A DNA stretch of 44,088 nucleotides from Planctomyces sp. GTDB lineage: Bacteria > Planctomycetota > Planctomycetia > Planctomycetales > Planctomycetaceae. The position numbers and the translations under genes are program-made. Of the stretch, positions 14,963 to 23,038 are shown piece after piece. The notes beneath the pieces were generated by a model. That model did no database searches and was not told the DNA's origin. It was given only the letters and a program-made list of their open reading frames with translations. Position 1 is the first letter of the stretch; every line of letters begins with the position of its first letter. The stretch is taken from positions 1-44,088 of the forward strand of contig SXKJ01000357.1 in assembly GCA_005778115.1 (NCBI GenBank), given 5' to 3'.

Positions 14963-15499
14963 ATGCAAAGCAAAGCCACGACCGTCGCACAGTACCTCGC
15001 CGAATTGCCGGAAGATCGCCGAGCGGCGATCGCGGCAGTGCGAGAGGTGATTCTCAAGAATCTCGTCAAGACGTTTGAGGAGGGGATGCAGTACCGCATG
15101 ATTAGTTACTACGTGCCGCATCGCGTCTACCCAGCGGGCTATCACTGCGATCCCAAGCAGCCGTTGCCCTTCACTTGCCTCGGTTCGCAAAAGAATTAAA
15201 TGTCGCTCCATCTGGGGTGCGTCTACGGGTCGACCGAGCTGGCGAAGTGGTTTCATTCCGAATGGGCCAAGACTGGCAAGAAGCTCGACATGGGGAAGGC
15301 CTGCATTCGCTTTCGGAAGTTGGACGATCTCGCGCTAGACGTCATCGGAGAGACTCTTCGCCGCGTGTCAGCGAAGAAGTTCATCGCGTATTACGAGTCC
15401 GCGATTATGAACTCGCGTAAGCGAACCGCTAAACCGGCGGCAAAGACCGCAACCAAAAAGAAAACTCGCGGCGAGAAAAAAGGAGCTGGCAAAAAATGA
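14963..15499 (+). pseudogene. DUF1801 protein interrupted by an in-frame TAA
   Basis: Two reading segments in the same frame make one DUF1801 (YdhG-like) protein of about 178 residues. The first, 14963-15199, begins MQSKATTVAQYLAELPEDRR and ends CLGSQKN; the second starts with the next codon, ATGTCGCTC, and reads MSLHLGCVYGSTELAKWF and on to a Lys-rich tail. Family members commonly read SQKNYMSLY here, so the TAA at 15197-15199 looks like a Tyr codon (TAC or TAT) changed at its last base. GAGGG six bases before the first ATG is a good ribosome site; the TAAATG junction could also allow re-initiation. It may be a recent pseudogene, a split gene or a sequence error. Confidence 0.85.
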
Positions 15500-15558
15500 A
15501 AGGCGGAAAATGAAGGCCGTTGGTCGGCTTCATTTTCCGCCCTCCATTTTTCGCCAGC
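15485..15558. repeat. Long imperfect palindrome (family K, copy 1)
   Basis: GCTGGCAAAAAATGAAAGGC... pairs with ...TCCATTTTTCGCCAGC, with an inner stem GGCGGAAAATGAAG / CTTCATTTTCCGCC. The left arm begins inside the last codons of the DUF1801 gene and the right arm ends 19 bases before the DUF1080 stop, so it lies between convergent genes. CATTTTTCGCCAGC recurs at 22936. Confidence 0.85.
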
Positions 15559-15576
15559 GAGTTCGAATCGCGCTTC

Positions 15577-16890
15577 TCACTGTCCAGACACGCGAATGTT
15601 TCGGAAGTCGAGGTTTGTCGTCGGATCGTGCCCTTGCAGGCTGAGATGGCCACCCTCGAGTCGCAGTCCTTCGCGAGCGTTACCGCTGGCGTGAGGCTTG
15701 CGCTCGTCGGTCCAGTCGGTGATGGGAATCCCGTTGACCCAGGTGGCGAAGGTCGGGCCGTGAGCGACCAGCGTGAGAGTCGTCCACTCGCGATCGTTCG
15801 AGACCACGAACCGCGCGGCTTGGCGACGGAAGATCGCGCCCGTACCGAAGTCGGCCGGTTTTGTGCGGTCGCCATTTTTGATGCCGTTTTGGATTTGGAA
15901 TTCGTAGCCGGGATACGCTCCCTCTTTGCCCGGCATGCCGCGGAAGAAGATGCCGCTGTTGAGCGCGTCCCCATTCGTTTTGACTTGAGCTTGCAGGACG
16001 AAGTTGGCGAACGTCGCTTCGGACTCCCAATAGCCCTGCCCGTTGGTGACGTGGATCGCGCCGTCGATCACTTCAAACTTGCTCTTCGATCCGGGCACCT
16101 CGCGCCAGCCGGCGAGGTCTTTGCCGTTAAACAAATCCTTCGTGCCGAGCGGCTTCACGAACACGTTGCGAAACTTGACCAGCCCGGAATTCATTTGCAG
16201 CCCGATAAGACCAGACTTCAACGGCTTGTCGGTCTTGTCGGTGAAGTCGAGCACCTCTTCGCCATCCAGCTTCACGACGACTCGCGGCCCTTCGGCTCGG
16301 ACATGAAACGTCTTCCACGCCTCTTCGCCGGAGACTTCTTTCGTCGGCTTCTGCCGCTTCACGAAGCTGCCGGTGTTGAAACCCTGCGGGTGCGTGTCGC
16401 AGATGTTGAGCTCATAGCAATCGACTCCCGGATCGGTCGGCACGAACGGGGTTCGCAAGAAGACGCCGCTGTTGCCCCCCTTGGCCATCCAGAAGTCGCA
16501 TCGCAGTTCGTAGTCCGCGAACGGCACTGAGGTCAGCAGCAGTCCGGGCTTCGTCCCTTTGTCCGCCGTAATAACACCATCGGTCGCCGACCAATTCACG
16601 TCACTATTCGCCTTCCAACCGAAGAGCGTCTCGCCGTCAAAGAGTTGAACCCAGCCATCGGCGATCTCGTCGGCGGAGAGCAGCGATTTTGGTGGCTGCA
16701 GTGATACGGAAGCGTCGGTCGGTTTCTTGTCGGACTGAACCGCGACCGCATCTGTCGACTTGGCCTTGTCGGAATTTGAGTCGGCCATCGTCTCATTGAA
16801 GGCCACGACCGGGTTTTTCGGAGGCTCGCTACTTGTGCAGCCAACGAAAAACCCAACGACACAGAGACAGGTAATCATCAACGCTCGCAT
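15577..16890 (-). CDS. Lipoprotein with two DUF1080 domains
   Basis: A 437-residue exported lipoprotein; the leader MRALMITCLCVVGFFVGC ends in a lipobox (F-V-G-C). After a Ser/Asp-rich linker come two DUF1080 domains (3-keto-disaccharide hydrolase, concanavalin-like beta-sandwich). The first starts GWVQLFDGETLFGWK and the second DLFNGKDLAGWREVPGSKSKF. Each has the typical GNSGVFLRTP or NSGIFFRGMPG and the EFQIQNG/ELNICD strand. AAGGAG six bases upstream supports the start. DUF1080 proteins are abundant in planctomycetes and thought to act on 3-keto-sugars, which are products of Gfo/Idh-type oxidases. This tandem pair is a possible carbohydrate-binding or hydrolytic surface protein; no activity is proven by sequence. 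Confidence 0.9.
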   Translation of the reverse strand: MRALMITCLCVVGFFVGCTSSEPPKNPVVAFNETMADSNSDKAKSTDAVAVQSDKKPTDASVSLQPPKSLLSADEIADGWVQLFDGETLFGWKANSDVNWSATDGVITADKGTKPGLLLTSVPFADYELRCDFWMAKGGNSGVFLRTPFVPTDPGVDCYELNICDTHPQGFNTGSFVKRQKPTKEVSGEEAWKTFHVRAEGPRVVVKLDGEEVLDFTDKTDKPLKSGLIGLQMNSGLVKFRNVFVKPLGTKDLFNGKDLAGWREVPGSKSKFEVIDGAIHVTNGQGYWESEATFANFVLQAQVKTNGDALNSGIFFRGMPGKEGAYPGYEFQIQNGIKNGDRTKPADFGTGAIFRRQAARFVVSNDREWTTLTLVAHGPTFATWVNGIPITDWTDERKPHASGNAREGLRLEGGHLSLQGHDPTTNLDFRNIRVSGQ

Positions 16891-16918
16891 GAAAAACTCC
16901 TTGCGGATTCGAGATCGC

Positions 16919-17137
16919 TCAAGCCATTTGCACTTCGACAGGAATGCGCATGCCGTCAGCCCTTTGCTTGGCCGACAGATAATTCAGTCGTTCAAACCCA
17001 ATGACCCGTCCACGGCGATCCTTCATCAGAACGACATCGTCAGCCGTTTCCTCACAGATGACTTCCTTTTTGGGATCATCGAACCAGACCGTCAGCGTAT
17101 TGCCTTCGCGGTCGAAATAGACCCTTAGCTTGTCCAT
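16919..17137 (-). CDS. DUF2283 protein
   Basis: A 72-residue DUF2283 protein: DKLRVYFDREGNTLTVWFDD is the signature of the family, followed by EETADDVVLMKDRRGRVIGFERL. AAAGG is eight bases upstream of the ATG. It overlaps the end of the 105-residue gene by 13 bases, so the two are co-expressed. DUF2283 genes often sit beside small nuclease-like proteins, in an arrangement like an antitoxin; that role is an inference here. Confidence 0.88.
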   Translation of the reverse strand: MDKLRVYFDREGNTLTVWFDDPKKEVICEETADDVVLMKDRRGRVIGFERLNYLSAKQRADGMRIPVEVQMA

Positions 17138-17442
17138 TTGAGTTTGCCTTTCTTGATCCGCTTAGTGAAGTACGCTGTCACAACAAACCTCTCCTCAGAG
17201 GGACTGGGAGCCGTTACTACGCATACAAAAAGATCACGAGCGGCTTTGTAGTACAAATGCACTTCCACGTCGTTTTCACTCTCAAAAATCGCGACCGGAG
17301 ATTCCAAGCAACTGCGAACGTCTTTCTCATGGCCCGCCATTGCCGGATGTTTGAATCGTGTGATCTCTCGCCAACGGTCACGAGTCAGAAACACTCGGTC
17401 ACCCAGAGGCGTCGTGACGGTGAAGATTCGGCGTTGAGCCAT
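17125..17442 (-). CDS. Small nuclease-like protein, putative toxin partner of DUF2283
   Basis: A 105-residue basic protein. The order RDRWREITRFKHPAMAGHEKD, a short SPVAIFE strand, EVHLYYKA, DLFVCVVT, FVVTAYFTKRIKKG is like the fold of small BECR-type or DUF4258-type ribonucleases (helix, then four-stranded sheet with His, Tyr, Arg/Lys). It overlaps the 3' end of the copper ATPase by 44 bases and the DUF2283 start by 13 bases. The pair looks like a toxin-antitoxin module but neither toxicity nor family membership can be shown from sequence alone. Confidence 0.72.
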   Translation of the reverse strand: MAQRRIFTVTTPLGDRVFLTRDRWREITRFKHPAMAGHEKDVRSCLESPVAIFESENDVEVHLYYKAARDLFVCVVTAPSPSEERFVVTAYFTKRIKKGKLKWTS

Positions 17443-19798
17443 CGTGGGTTGAGTCAGTGCTAAATGGGTGGAACCGCCGCAGACGCAAACTGTTGGTCAC
17501 GACGAGCACGCTGCTGGCGGACATGGCGGCAGCGGCGAAGCCCGGTGGCAGGATGATTGCGCCGAATGCCGAAAGCAACCCGGTTGCCAGCGGGATCGAG
17601 ACCACGTTGTAGGCGAATGCAAAGAACAAGTTTTGACGGATGATGCTCAGCGCACGGCGAGCCAACTCAATGGCATGAGCGACCGCTCGCGGGTCGCTGC
17701 CGACGAGTGTCACGTCAGCGGCTTCGATGGCGATGTCGGCTCCGGCACCGATGGCGAAGCCGACGTCCGCGGACGCCAGGGCAGGGGCGTCGTTGACTCC
17801 GTCGCCGATCATGGCCACTCGGCGGCCGGTCGCTTGCAGCGAGTGGACGACGTCGGCCTTCTCCGTCGGCAAGCGTTCGGCCTCGATCAATGTGATGCCG
17901 AGCTTGTGGGCGACGTTTTTCACAACGGCCAGACGATCGCCGCTGACGAGACCGGTGGTGACATGCAGATGGCGCAACGCCAGCGTCGCATCGGCCGCGG
18001 TCGGTCGGACTCGGTCTTCGGCGGCGAGCGCGCCGAGCGCCTGCTGGCCGCATGCCACAAAGAGGGGTGTGCGGCCGAGCGATTCGATTCGAGCGGAAAG
18101 GCGAGTGAGCGGTACGGCGCTAGCCGCCGGTGTTTCGTGAGGGAAACTGGATTCCGAGTCACCGGTGGCTAGCGCCATGCCGCTCAGCGGAGACACTGCA
18201 GAGCTTGCCCCCTCCGCTCGCCTGTTGCCGGACTGCTGCAACCATCGCCAATTTCCAACTAGTACCGTCGAGCCTTCAAGCTCCGCCTTCAGTCCCAAGC
18301 CCGGCTCGGAATGCACATGATCCGGTGTCGCTTCGAGCGAAACGGACTCCTGCTTCGCGAGCGCCACCACCGCTCGTGCCAGCGGGTGGTTCGAAGCGGA
18401 CGCGATTGTGGCCGCGACGCGCAACAACTCGGCGCGACTGGTTCCGTCGTACGGAAGGACATCCACAATCTCCGGCCGGCCTTCGGTAAGCGTGCCCGTC
18501 TTATCGAACAACGCGATCTGCACGGACGCAGTTCGTTCGAGGGCCACGCCATCTTTGAAGAGCACGCCAAGTTCCGCCCCTTTGCCCATCGCAACCATCA
18601 CGGCGGTCGGAGTCGCCAAGCCCAAAGCACACGGGCACGCCACAACCAACACGGCGACGGCTCGTGAGATCGCCGTGTGAACGTCGGCGTGAGTCAGCCA
18701 CCACAACAGAGTCAGCACGGCAATCGCCAGCACGATCGGCACGAAGATCCCGGCCACCCGATCTGCCATCCGTGCAATCGGCGCTTTGCTCCCTTGAGCA
18801 TCTTGCACCAACGCGGCGATCCGCCGCAGCGCCATCTCGTCGCCAACACGTTCGGCGCGGAAGCGAAAGCTGCCCGATTGATTGACCGATCCGCCGAGCA
18901 CTGAGTCTCCCACCTGTTTGCGAACTGGCAGTGACTCTCCGGTGAAGCTGCTTTCGTCGATCTCGGTGACACCGGCCAGGACGACGCCATCCACAGGAAC
19001 ACGCTCCCCCGCGCGAACCAGTACGACATCGCCAACGACAACTTGATCGACTGGCAAATCGACTTCGGTTTCTTGCGTCAGCAGTCCCGCCGATGAGCGG
19101 AGCACATGCGCCGTGGCCGATTGCAGATTCAACAGACGGCCAATCGCATCCGACGCTTTCCGTCGCGCCCGCGCTTCGAGCGTCCGCCCCAGTCGCACAA
19201 AGACGACGATCAGTACGGCGGCAGTGAAGTCCGATCCGCACTGGCCGCTCATCTCAGGATGGCCGAGGTGACTGAATCCCGATTTCACGAGTTCACCGAA
19301 CGACCAAGCTCCGGCGAGGTAGGCGGAACCTGCTCCCAGAGCGACGAGCACATCCATGTCGAGCGCCGCGTGTCGCAGAGACCGGGCCGCGTTGATGAAG
19401 AACTCTCGGCCGTTTGTGAACAACACCAATGTCGCCAGCAACATCATCCAGACCGGTGCGAATGGCACAGACTCGACGAAGTACGCGAGCAGGACAACCG
19501 CCAACGCGAGTGCGGCCGGTCGGGCAAAGTCACGCAATCGAAACGTGTCGGCAGCATTGCCGAGCAGATTGCTCGAATCGATCGGGCCCGACAGCAGGCT
19601 CGCGCGATAGCCGACGGCTTCGACGGCCGCGATCACCTCCGATGGCGGATCATCGGCGTGTTGAATCCGAGCTTCGTTCGTCGCCAAATTCACCGCCACC
19701 TCGGTCGCGCCGGGCAGTTTGCGAAGCGCCGACTCAACCCGCGCGACACAACTGGCACAGTGCATCCCCTCAATGCGAAATCGCGTGGTGTGAGTCAT
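17399..19798 (-). CDS. copA: P1B-type (copper-type) cation-transporting ATPase with inserted palindrome
   Basis: A 799-residue heavy-metal ATPase. One N-terminal HMA domain holds GMHCASC (Cys14, Cys17). About eight membrane helices follow, with the TGES actuator loop, the VACPCALGLATPT helix (CPC, copper or silver type), DKTGTLTEGRPE (phosphorylated Asp) and GDGVNDAPALASADVGFA. It should export Cu(+) or a similar soft metal across the inner membrane. The ATG at 19798 directly precedes the HMA domain; the frame could extend to 19999 but without conserved sequence. Residues about 538-564, between VGNWRWLQQSGN and ARIESLGRTPLFVA in the nucleotide domain, come from a palindromic element read in frame (see 18107-18185). 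The end overlaps the next gene by 44 bases. No copper chaperone or regulator gene is adjacent. Confidence 0.93.
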   Translation of the reverse strand: MTHTTRFRIEGMHCASCVARVESALRKLPGATEVAVNLATNEARIQHADDPPSEVIAAVEAVGYRASLLSGPIDSSNLLGNAADTFRLRDFARPAALALAVVLLAYFVESVPFAPVWMMLLATLVLFTNGREFFINAARSLRHAALDMDVLVALGAGSAYLAGAWSFGELVKSGFSHLGHPEMSGQCGSDFTAAVLIVVFVRLGRTLEARARRKASDAIGRLLNLQSATAHVLRSSAGLLTQETEVDLPVDQVVVGDVVLVRAGERVPVDGVVLAGVTEIDESSFTGESLPVRKQVGDSVLGGSVNQSGSFRFRAERVGDEMALRRIAALVQDAQGSKAPIARMADRVAGIFVPIVLAIAVLTLLWWLTHADVHTAISRAVAVLVVACPCALGLATPTAVMVAMGKGAELGVLFKDGVALERTASVQIALFDKTGTLTEGRPEIVDVLPYDGTSRAELLRVAATIASASNHPLARAVVALAKQESVSLEATPDHVHSEPGLGLKAELEGSTVLVGNWRWLQQSGNRRAEGASSAVSPLSGMALATGDSESSFPHETPAASAVPLTRLSARIESLGRTPLFVACGQQALGALAAEDRVRPTAADATLALRHLHVTTGLVSGDRLAVVKNVAHKLGITLIEAERLPTEKADVVHSLQATGRRVAMIGDGVNDAPALASADVGFAIGAGADIAIEAADVTLVGSDPRAVAHAIELARRALSIIRQNLFFAFAYNVVSIPLATGLLSAFGAIILPPGFAAAAMSASSVLVVTNSLRLRRFHPFSTDSTHDGSTPNLHRHDASG
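18107..18185. repeat. Family-F palindrome inside the copper ATPase gene
   Basis: GAGCGGTACGGCGCTAGCCG... (18107-18132) pairs with ...GGCTAGCGCCATGCCGCTC (18160-18185). The inner 17 bp match at 16 positions. The core is shared with the elements at 11696 and 21149. It is translated as part of the nucleotide-binding domain with no stop or frame change. Confidence 0.88.
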
Positions 19799-19833
19799 GG
19801 AGGTCGAGGCTTTCTGACGCGGTGCGAACGAAG

Positions 19834-20601
19834 TCACTCGGCACGAATTCGCAGGCGGCGGAATTGGACTTCGTAATCTTCCGACTGAAGTCCGATGAAG
19901 CCTTCCGCCACATCGCTCGGTTGGCTTTCGCAGACCTTCATCCCGTTCAAGAGGGCGGTCAGCTTTCCGGCCTTCGACACGATCTCCAGCGCGTTCCATT
20001 CACTCGCTGGTTTCCTCGCCGACTCGCGTGATGCTCCGTCATCAACGATTTCAAACTTGGCCGCGCCGCCGTTCTCCTTGATCGTGGCCAAATCGGCGAA
20101 CCGGCCTTGCACCTCCAGCGACTTCGGCCACTGCTTGTGCGGTTCGTTGATGTAGATCATCACGCCGGTGTTCGGGTTGAAATTCTTCGAGGCCGCTTCG
20201 TCGGTGGGCGGAGCAAATCGCAACTCCAGCCGCAGCGTGAAGTCGGCGAACTTCTCGTTCGAGTACAGGTAACCCTTCGGCTTACCCGTGCAAACAATCG
20301 CGTCGTGGATCGAGGACCATGTAGCAGGTCCTCCTTGCGGCGGTTTGGCGAAGAAGGGATCGAAGTCCTCCAGTGATAACTTGCGAAAACCATCCTCCAA
20401 CGTGAATTCGCCATCAGCCAGCGTTTCGACACTCCAGGGAGCGGGTGCTGCCGGTCGGGCGTCGGCTGGCGTTGGAGTCACGCCCGCAGCAGGGGAGGGA
20501 GCCGGCACAGGAGCCTCGGCCGAGCAGCCCAAGGTCAGCAGCATGAGGGCTGCCGTCGTGAGTGCTGCATCGCGACGACGCCAAACGTGTGTTGCGGACA
20601 T
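19834..20601 (-). CDS. DUF1080 lipoprotein, single domain
   Basis: A 255-residue lipoprotein. The leader ends MLLTLGC (lipobox L-G-C), followed by a Pro/Ala-rich linker and one DUF1080 domain with FADFTLRLELRFA, NPNTGVMIYINEPHKQWPKS and a closing GFIGLQSEDYEVQFRRLRI. The start is the ATG at 20601, with AGGAG eight bases upstream. It is separated by 35 bases from the copper ATPase gene (19798) on the same strand. It is likely a surface-anchored sugar-acting or sugar-binding protein. The neighbouring TfoX-like gene ends 14 bases upstream. Confidence 0.88.
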   Translation of the reverse strand: MSATHVWRRRDAALTTAALMLLTLGCSAEAPVPAPSPAAGVTPTPADARPAAPAPWSVETLADGEFTLEDGFRKLSLEDFDPFFAKPPQGGPATWSSIHDAIVCTGKPKGYLYSNEKFADFTLRLELRFAPPTDEAASKNFNPNTGVMIYINEPHKQWPKSLEVQGRFADLATIKENGGAAKFEIVDDGASRESARKPASEWNALEIVSKAGKLTALLNGMKVCESQPSDVAEGFIGLQSEDYEVQFRRLRIRAE

Positions 20602-20615
20602 GGGGCGACTCCTGA

Positions 20616-20990
20616 TCAACGGGCGCTCGATTTCTTGCGCGGTTGTTTGCGGGGTAATTTCTGTTTTGCTCTGCGAGCGATCGCTACGGATCGCATCGCC
20701 CAGACTCTCAGTTCTTCGGAGTCATCCAGCAAGTCGGGCGGGACTTCAAAGTACGACATCGTCGTCGGCCGATCTGGAAACGGCTTGAAAGCGTCCATTC
20801 CGCGAGCCAGGTACTCGCCACGATTTCCGTCATCCACTTTGAACCACAGCCGATCGAAGGCCACGATCCCAAAGAACTGATCGCCAGAGTAAAGCCCGAT
20901 GCCGCCAAACATCCGGCGTGCTCGAAGGCTCGGCACGACTCGTCCCAAGCGTTCGACGACTTCGTCAGCGAAATCTGAGTTCATGCTCAT
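20616..20990 (-). CDS. TfoX/Sxy N-terminal domain protein
   Basis: A protein of about 124 residues with a TfoX N-terminal domain: DFADEVVERLGRVVPSLRAR, then RMFGGIGLYSGDQFFGIVAFDRLWFKVD and a SYFEVPPDLLDD tail. A basic C-terminal stretch (KQKLPRKQPRKKSSAR) follows. It lacks the second TfoX domain found in the Haemophilus competence regulator, as most relatives outside gamma-proteobacteria do. The start is uncertain between ATGs at 20990 and 20984; neither has a strong ribosome site. Role unknown. Confidence 0.85.
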   Translation of the reverse strand: MSMNSDFADEVVERLGRVVPSLRARRMFGGIGLYSGDQFFGIVAFDRLWFKVDDGNRGEYLARGMDAFKPFPDRPTTMSYFEVPPDLLDDSEELRVWAMRSVAIARRAKQKLPRKQPRKKSSAR

Positions 20991-21148
20991 CAAGGCATTG
21001 TTTGAAACTCGTCGCAACGGTGACAAGTCACTCGCGGGCGATACGATGCCGCCCGTTCTTGTATCGCCTGACGCTCGGTTGTTTTGGGAAGGCCGGGCTT
21101 CTTCCGTTCCAATTCTGGCTCTCCGCCATTCGTGTTGAAGACGAATTC

Positions 21149-21213
21149 GTGAGCCGCAAGGCGCTAGCCGCGGGTCGAGGAAAAGGACCCGCGGCTAGCG
21201 CCTTGCGGCTCAC
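21149..21213. repeat. Family-F palindrome with perfect 28-bp arms
   Basis: GTGAGCCGCAAGGCGCTAGC... (21149-21176) and its exact complement (21186-21213) flank a 9-base loop. It occupies the gap between the divergent TfoX-like and hydrolase genes, near the expected promoters. Core shared with 11696 and 18107. Confidence 0.93.
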
Positions 21214-21272
21214 ATGGCACCGAAATCAACACAAATGGCGGAGAGCCCCAAATCTTCAAAGAGAGGCCCGAC

Positions 21273-22355
21273 ATGCGTTGTCTCCTGCCGATGCTGTTGA
21301 TCGCAACCAGTTGCTTTGCGATGTCTTCCATATCCCACGCCGCAGACCCTGCTCCGAAATATGCCGAGCATCAAGACCTGTCGTACTTCCTCAATGCGAG
21401 CGGCCAAAAGCAACCGATCAAGTCACCCGCCGATTGGGCCAAGCGGCGCGAGCACATTGCCGCTTGGATGCAGACGGTCATGGGACCGCTGCCCAAGCCT
21501 GAGAAGCCGGTGCCGCTCGATATGAAAGTCGAGGAGGAAGTCGCGGTTGGCGAACTAACTCGCAAGAAGATTAGCTATCACACCGACTCGACTGAGCGGC
21601 GAGTGAAGGCGTTTCTGTTCCTGCCGAAGACGGACAATAATCCGACTCCGGCGATCCTCTGCCTGCATCAAACGACAAACATTGGGAAGTCGGAGCCGTC
21701 TGGATTGGGAGGCAGTCCGAACCTGCACTACGCGCTGCATCTGGCTCAGCGTGGTTACGTGACGCTCTCGCCGGACTATCCGAGTTTCGGCGAGTACCCG
21801 TTCGACTTCGCTCCGGCTCACGGCTACACGAGCGGCAGCATGAAGGCGATCTACGACAACATCCGCGCCGTCGATCTGCTGCAATCACTGGCCGAAGTCG
21901 ACAAGGAGAGCATCGGTTGCATCGGCCATTCCCTCGGCGGGCACAACACGATGTTCACGGCCTTCTTTGAGCCGCGCATCAAATGCCTGGTCTCGAACTG
22001 CGGCTTCACTCGCTTCCATAAGTACTACAACGGGGCGCTCAAAGGCTGGACGAGTTCTCGTTACATGCCGCTGATCAACAGCCGGCATCACAACAGCCCG
22101 GACGAGGTTCCGTTCGACTTCCCGGAAATCGTCGCGAGCTTTGCCCCTCGACCGTTCCTCGCCAGCAGTCCGATCGGCGACAGCAACTTCGAGGTGAGCG
22201 GAGTGAAGGATTCGATCGCGTCCGCGAAGCTGATCTACGACCTGCTCGGCGCGCCCAACGCACTGCAAGCCAACTATCCGAATTGCGCTCACGACTTCCC
22301 GGAAGACGTTCGCAAAGTGGCCTACGAGTTCTTCGACAAGCATCTCAAGCAGTAG
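21273..22355 (+). CDS. Exported alpha/beta hydrolase
   Basis: A 360-residue secreted hydrolase. The leader MRCLLPMLLIATSCFAMSS ending SHAADP is a Sec signal with an A-x-A site. The alpha/beta core shows AFLFLPKTDNNPTPAILCLHQT (oxyanion strand), the nucleophile elbow IGCIGHSLGGHNT (Ser) and the closing His in PNCAHDFPEDVR. It resembles the dienelactone hydrolase / acetyl xylan esterase-like group in planctomycetes. AAGAGAGG stands upstream of the ATG. Its 3' end overlaps that of the convergent DUF457 gene by 11 bases. Likely a periplasmic esterase; substrate unknown. Confidence 0.9.
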   Translation: MRCLLPMLLIATSCFAMSSISHAADPAPKYAEHQDLSYFLNASGQKQPIKSPADWAKRREHIAAWMQTVMGPLPKPEKPVPLDMKVEEEVAVGELTRKKISYHTDSTERRVKAFLFLPKTDNNPTPAILCLHQTTNIGKSEPSGLGGSPNLHYALHLAQRGYVTLSPDYPSFGEYPFDFAPAHGYTSGSMKAIYDNIRAVDLLQSLAEVDKESIGCIGHSLGGHNTMFTAFFEPRIKCLVSNCGFTRFHKYYNGALKGWTSSRYMPLINSRHHNSPDEVPFDFPEIVASFAPRPFLASSPIGDSNFEVSGVKDSIASAKLIYDLLGAPNALQANYPNCAHDFPEDVRKVAYEFFDKHLKQ

Positions 22356-22917
22356 CCGGCGGGAACCAGCGCCGCAAAATGCCAACAATCGCCGTGTCCG
22401 CTCTCTGTGAAAAGATCTCGACCGGCGAATGCCCTTTCAGCCGGGCCAGCCACAACGTCAGTGCAAAGCAGCCCACGCCGATGGCTCGGTTCGGCCAGGC
22501 GCTCAATTCCCATTGGCCGGACCACGTCCACTGCCAGGCGTTCGAGAACGGCAGCAGGTACGGGATCGGCCATTGATCATTGTCCGTGCCGCGCGAACCG
22601 ATCACGTCGCACAGCAGGTGGAGATGAAACATCAGACACGCCAGGAGTGTCGTCTTCCAACTCCCTTTCGAAAGCCAAAACGCGCCGGCCGTGACGAGCG
22701 CGGCAAAGCCGAGGTTATGACACAGCGTGTGGTGATAGTTGCTGTGCCAGAACAACGGCTGGTCCCAACCGCTTGTGATCCAGTTCTCAATCGAATAGCC
22801 GAAGCCGTCGATGTCCGGAATGACTCCGGCCAACGTGACAAGGATTCGATCTCGCCGAGTCTTCGTCGTCGCGTCGGCCGCGATCCAACTGATGAGAAAG
22901 TGAGTTGGCGGGATCAT
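22345..22917 (-). CDS. Membrane-bound metal-dependent hydrolase (DUF457/YdjM-like)
   Basis: A 190-residue inner-membrane protein of the YdjM/DUF457 group: PPTHFLISWIAAD near the start, LAGVIPDIDGFGY, HSNYHHTLCHNLGFAAL (His cluster), HLHLLCDVIGSRGTDNDQWPIPYLLPF and further helices. The His/Asp pattern would bind a metal. The ATG at 22917 is preferred, with AAGG eight bases upstream. The ATG at 22938 lies within a palindromic element. Function of the family is poorly known. Confidence 0.86.
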   Translation of the reverse strand: MIPPTHFLISWIAADATTKTRRDRILVTLAGVIPDIDGFGYSIENWITSGWDQPLFWHSNYHHTLCHNLGFAALVTAGAFWLSKGSWKTTLLACLMFHLHLLCDVIGSRGTDNDQWPIPYLLPFSNAWQWTWSGQWELSAWPNRAIGVGCFALTLWLARLKGHSPVEIFSQRADTAIVGILRRWFPPATA

Positions 22918-22935
22918 TGAGTCGCCTTTTGCGTT

Positions 22936-22982
22936 CATTTTTCGCCAGCCGCGTAGCGGCCAGGAGGAGCTGGCTGAAAATG
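22936..22982. repeat. Palindrome (family K, copy 2)
   Basis: CATTTTTCGCCAGC (22936-22949) and GCTGGCTGAAAATG (22969-22982) pair at 12 of 14 positions. The left arm matches the arm at 15545-15558 exactly. It lies between the DUF457 and DUF58 genes. Confidence 0.75.
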
Positions 22983-23038
22983 AAGGGCGAAAAGTGTGGA
23001 CCGCGCAATTTCGCTGAGGCGGACCAATCCGATTGAAG

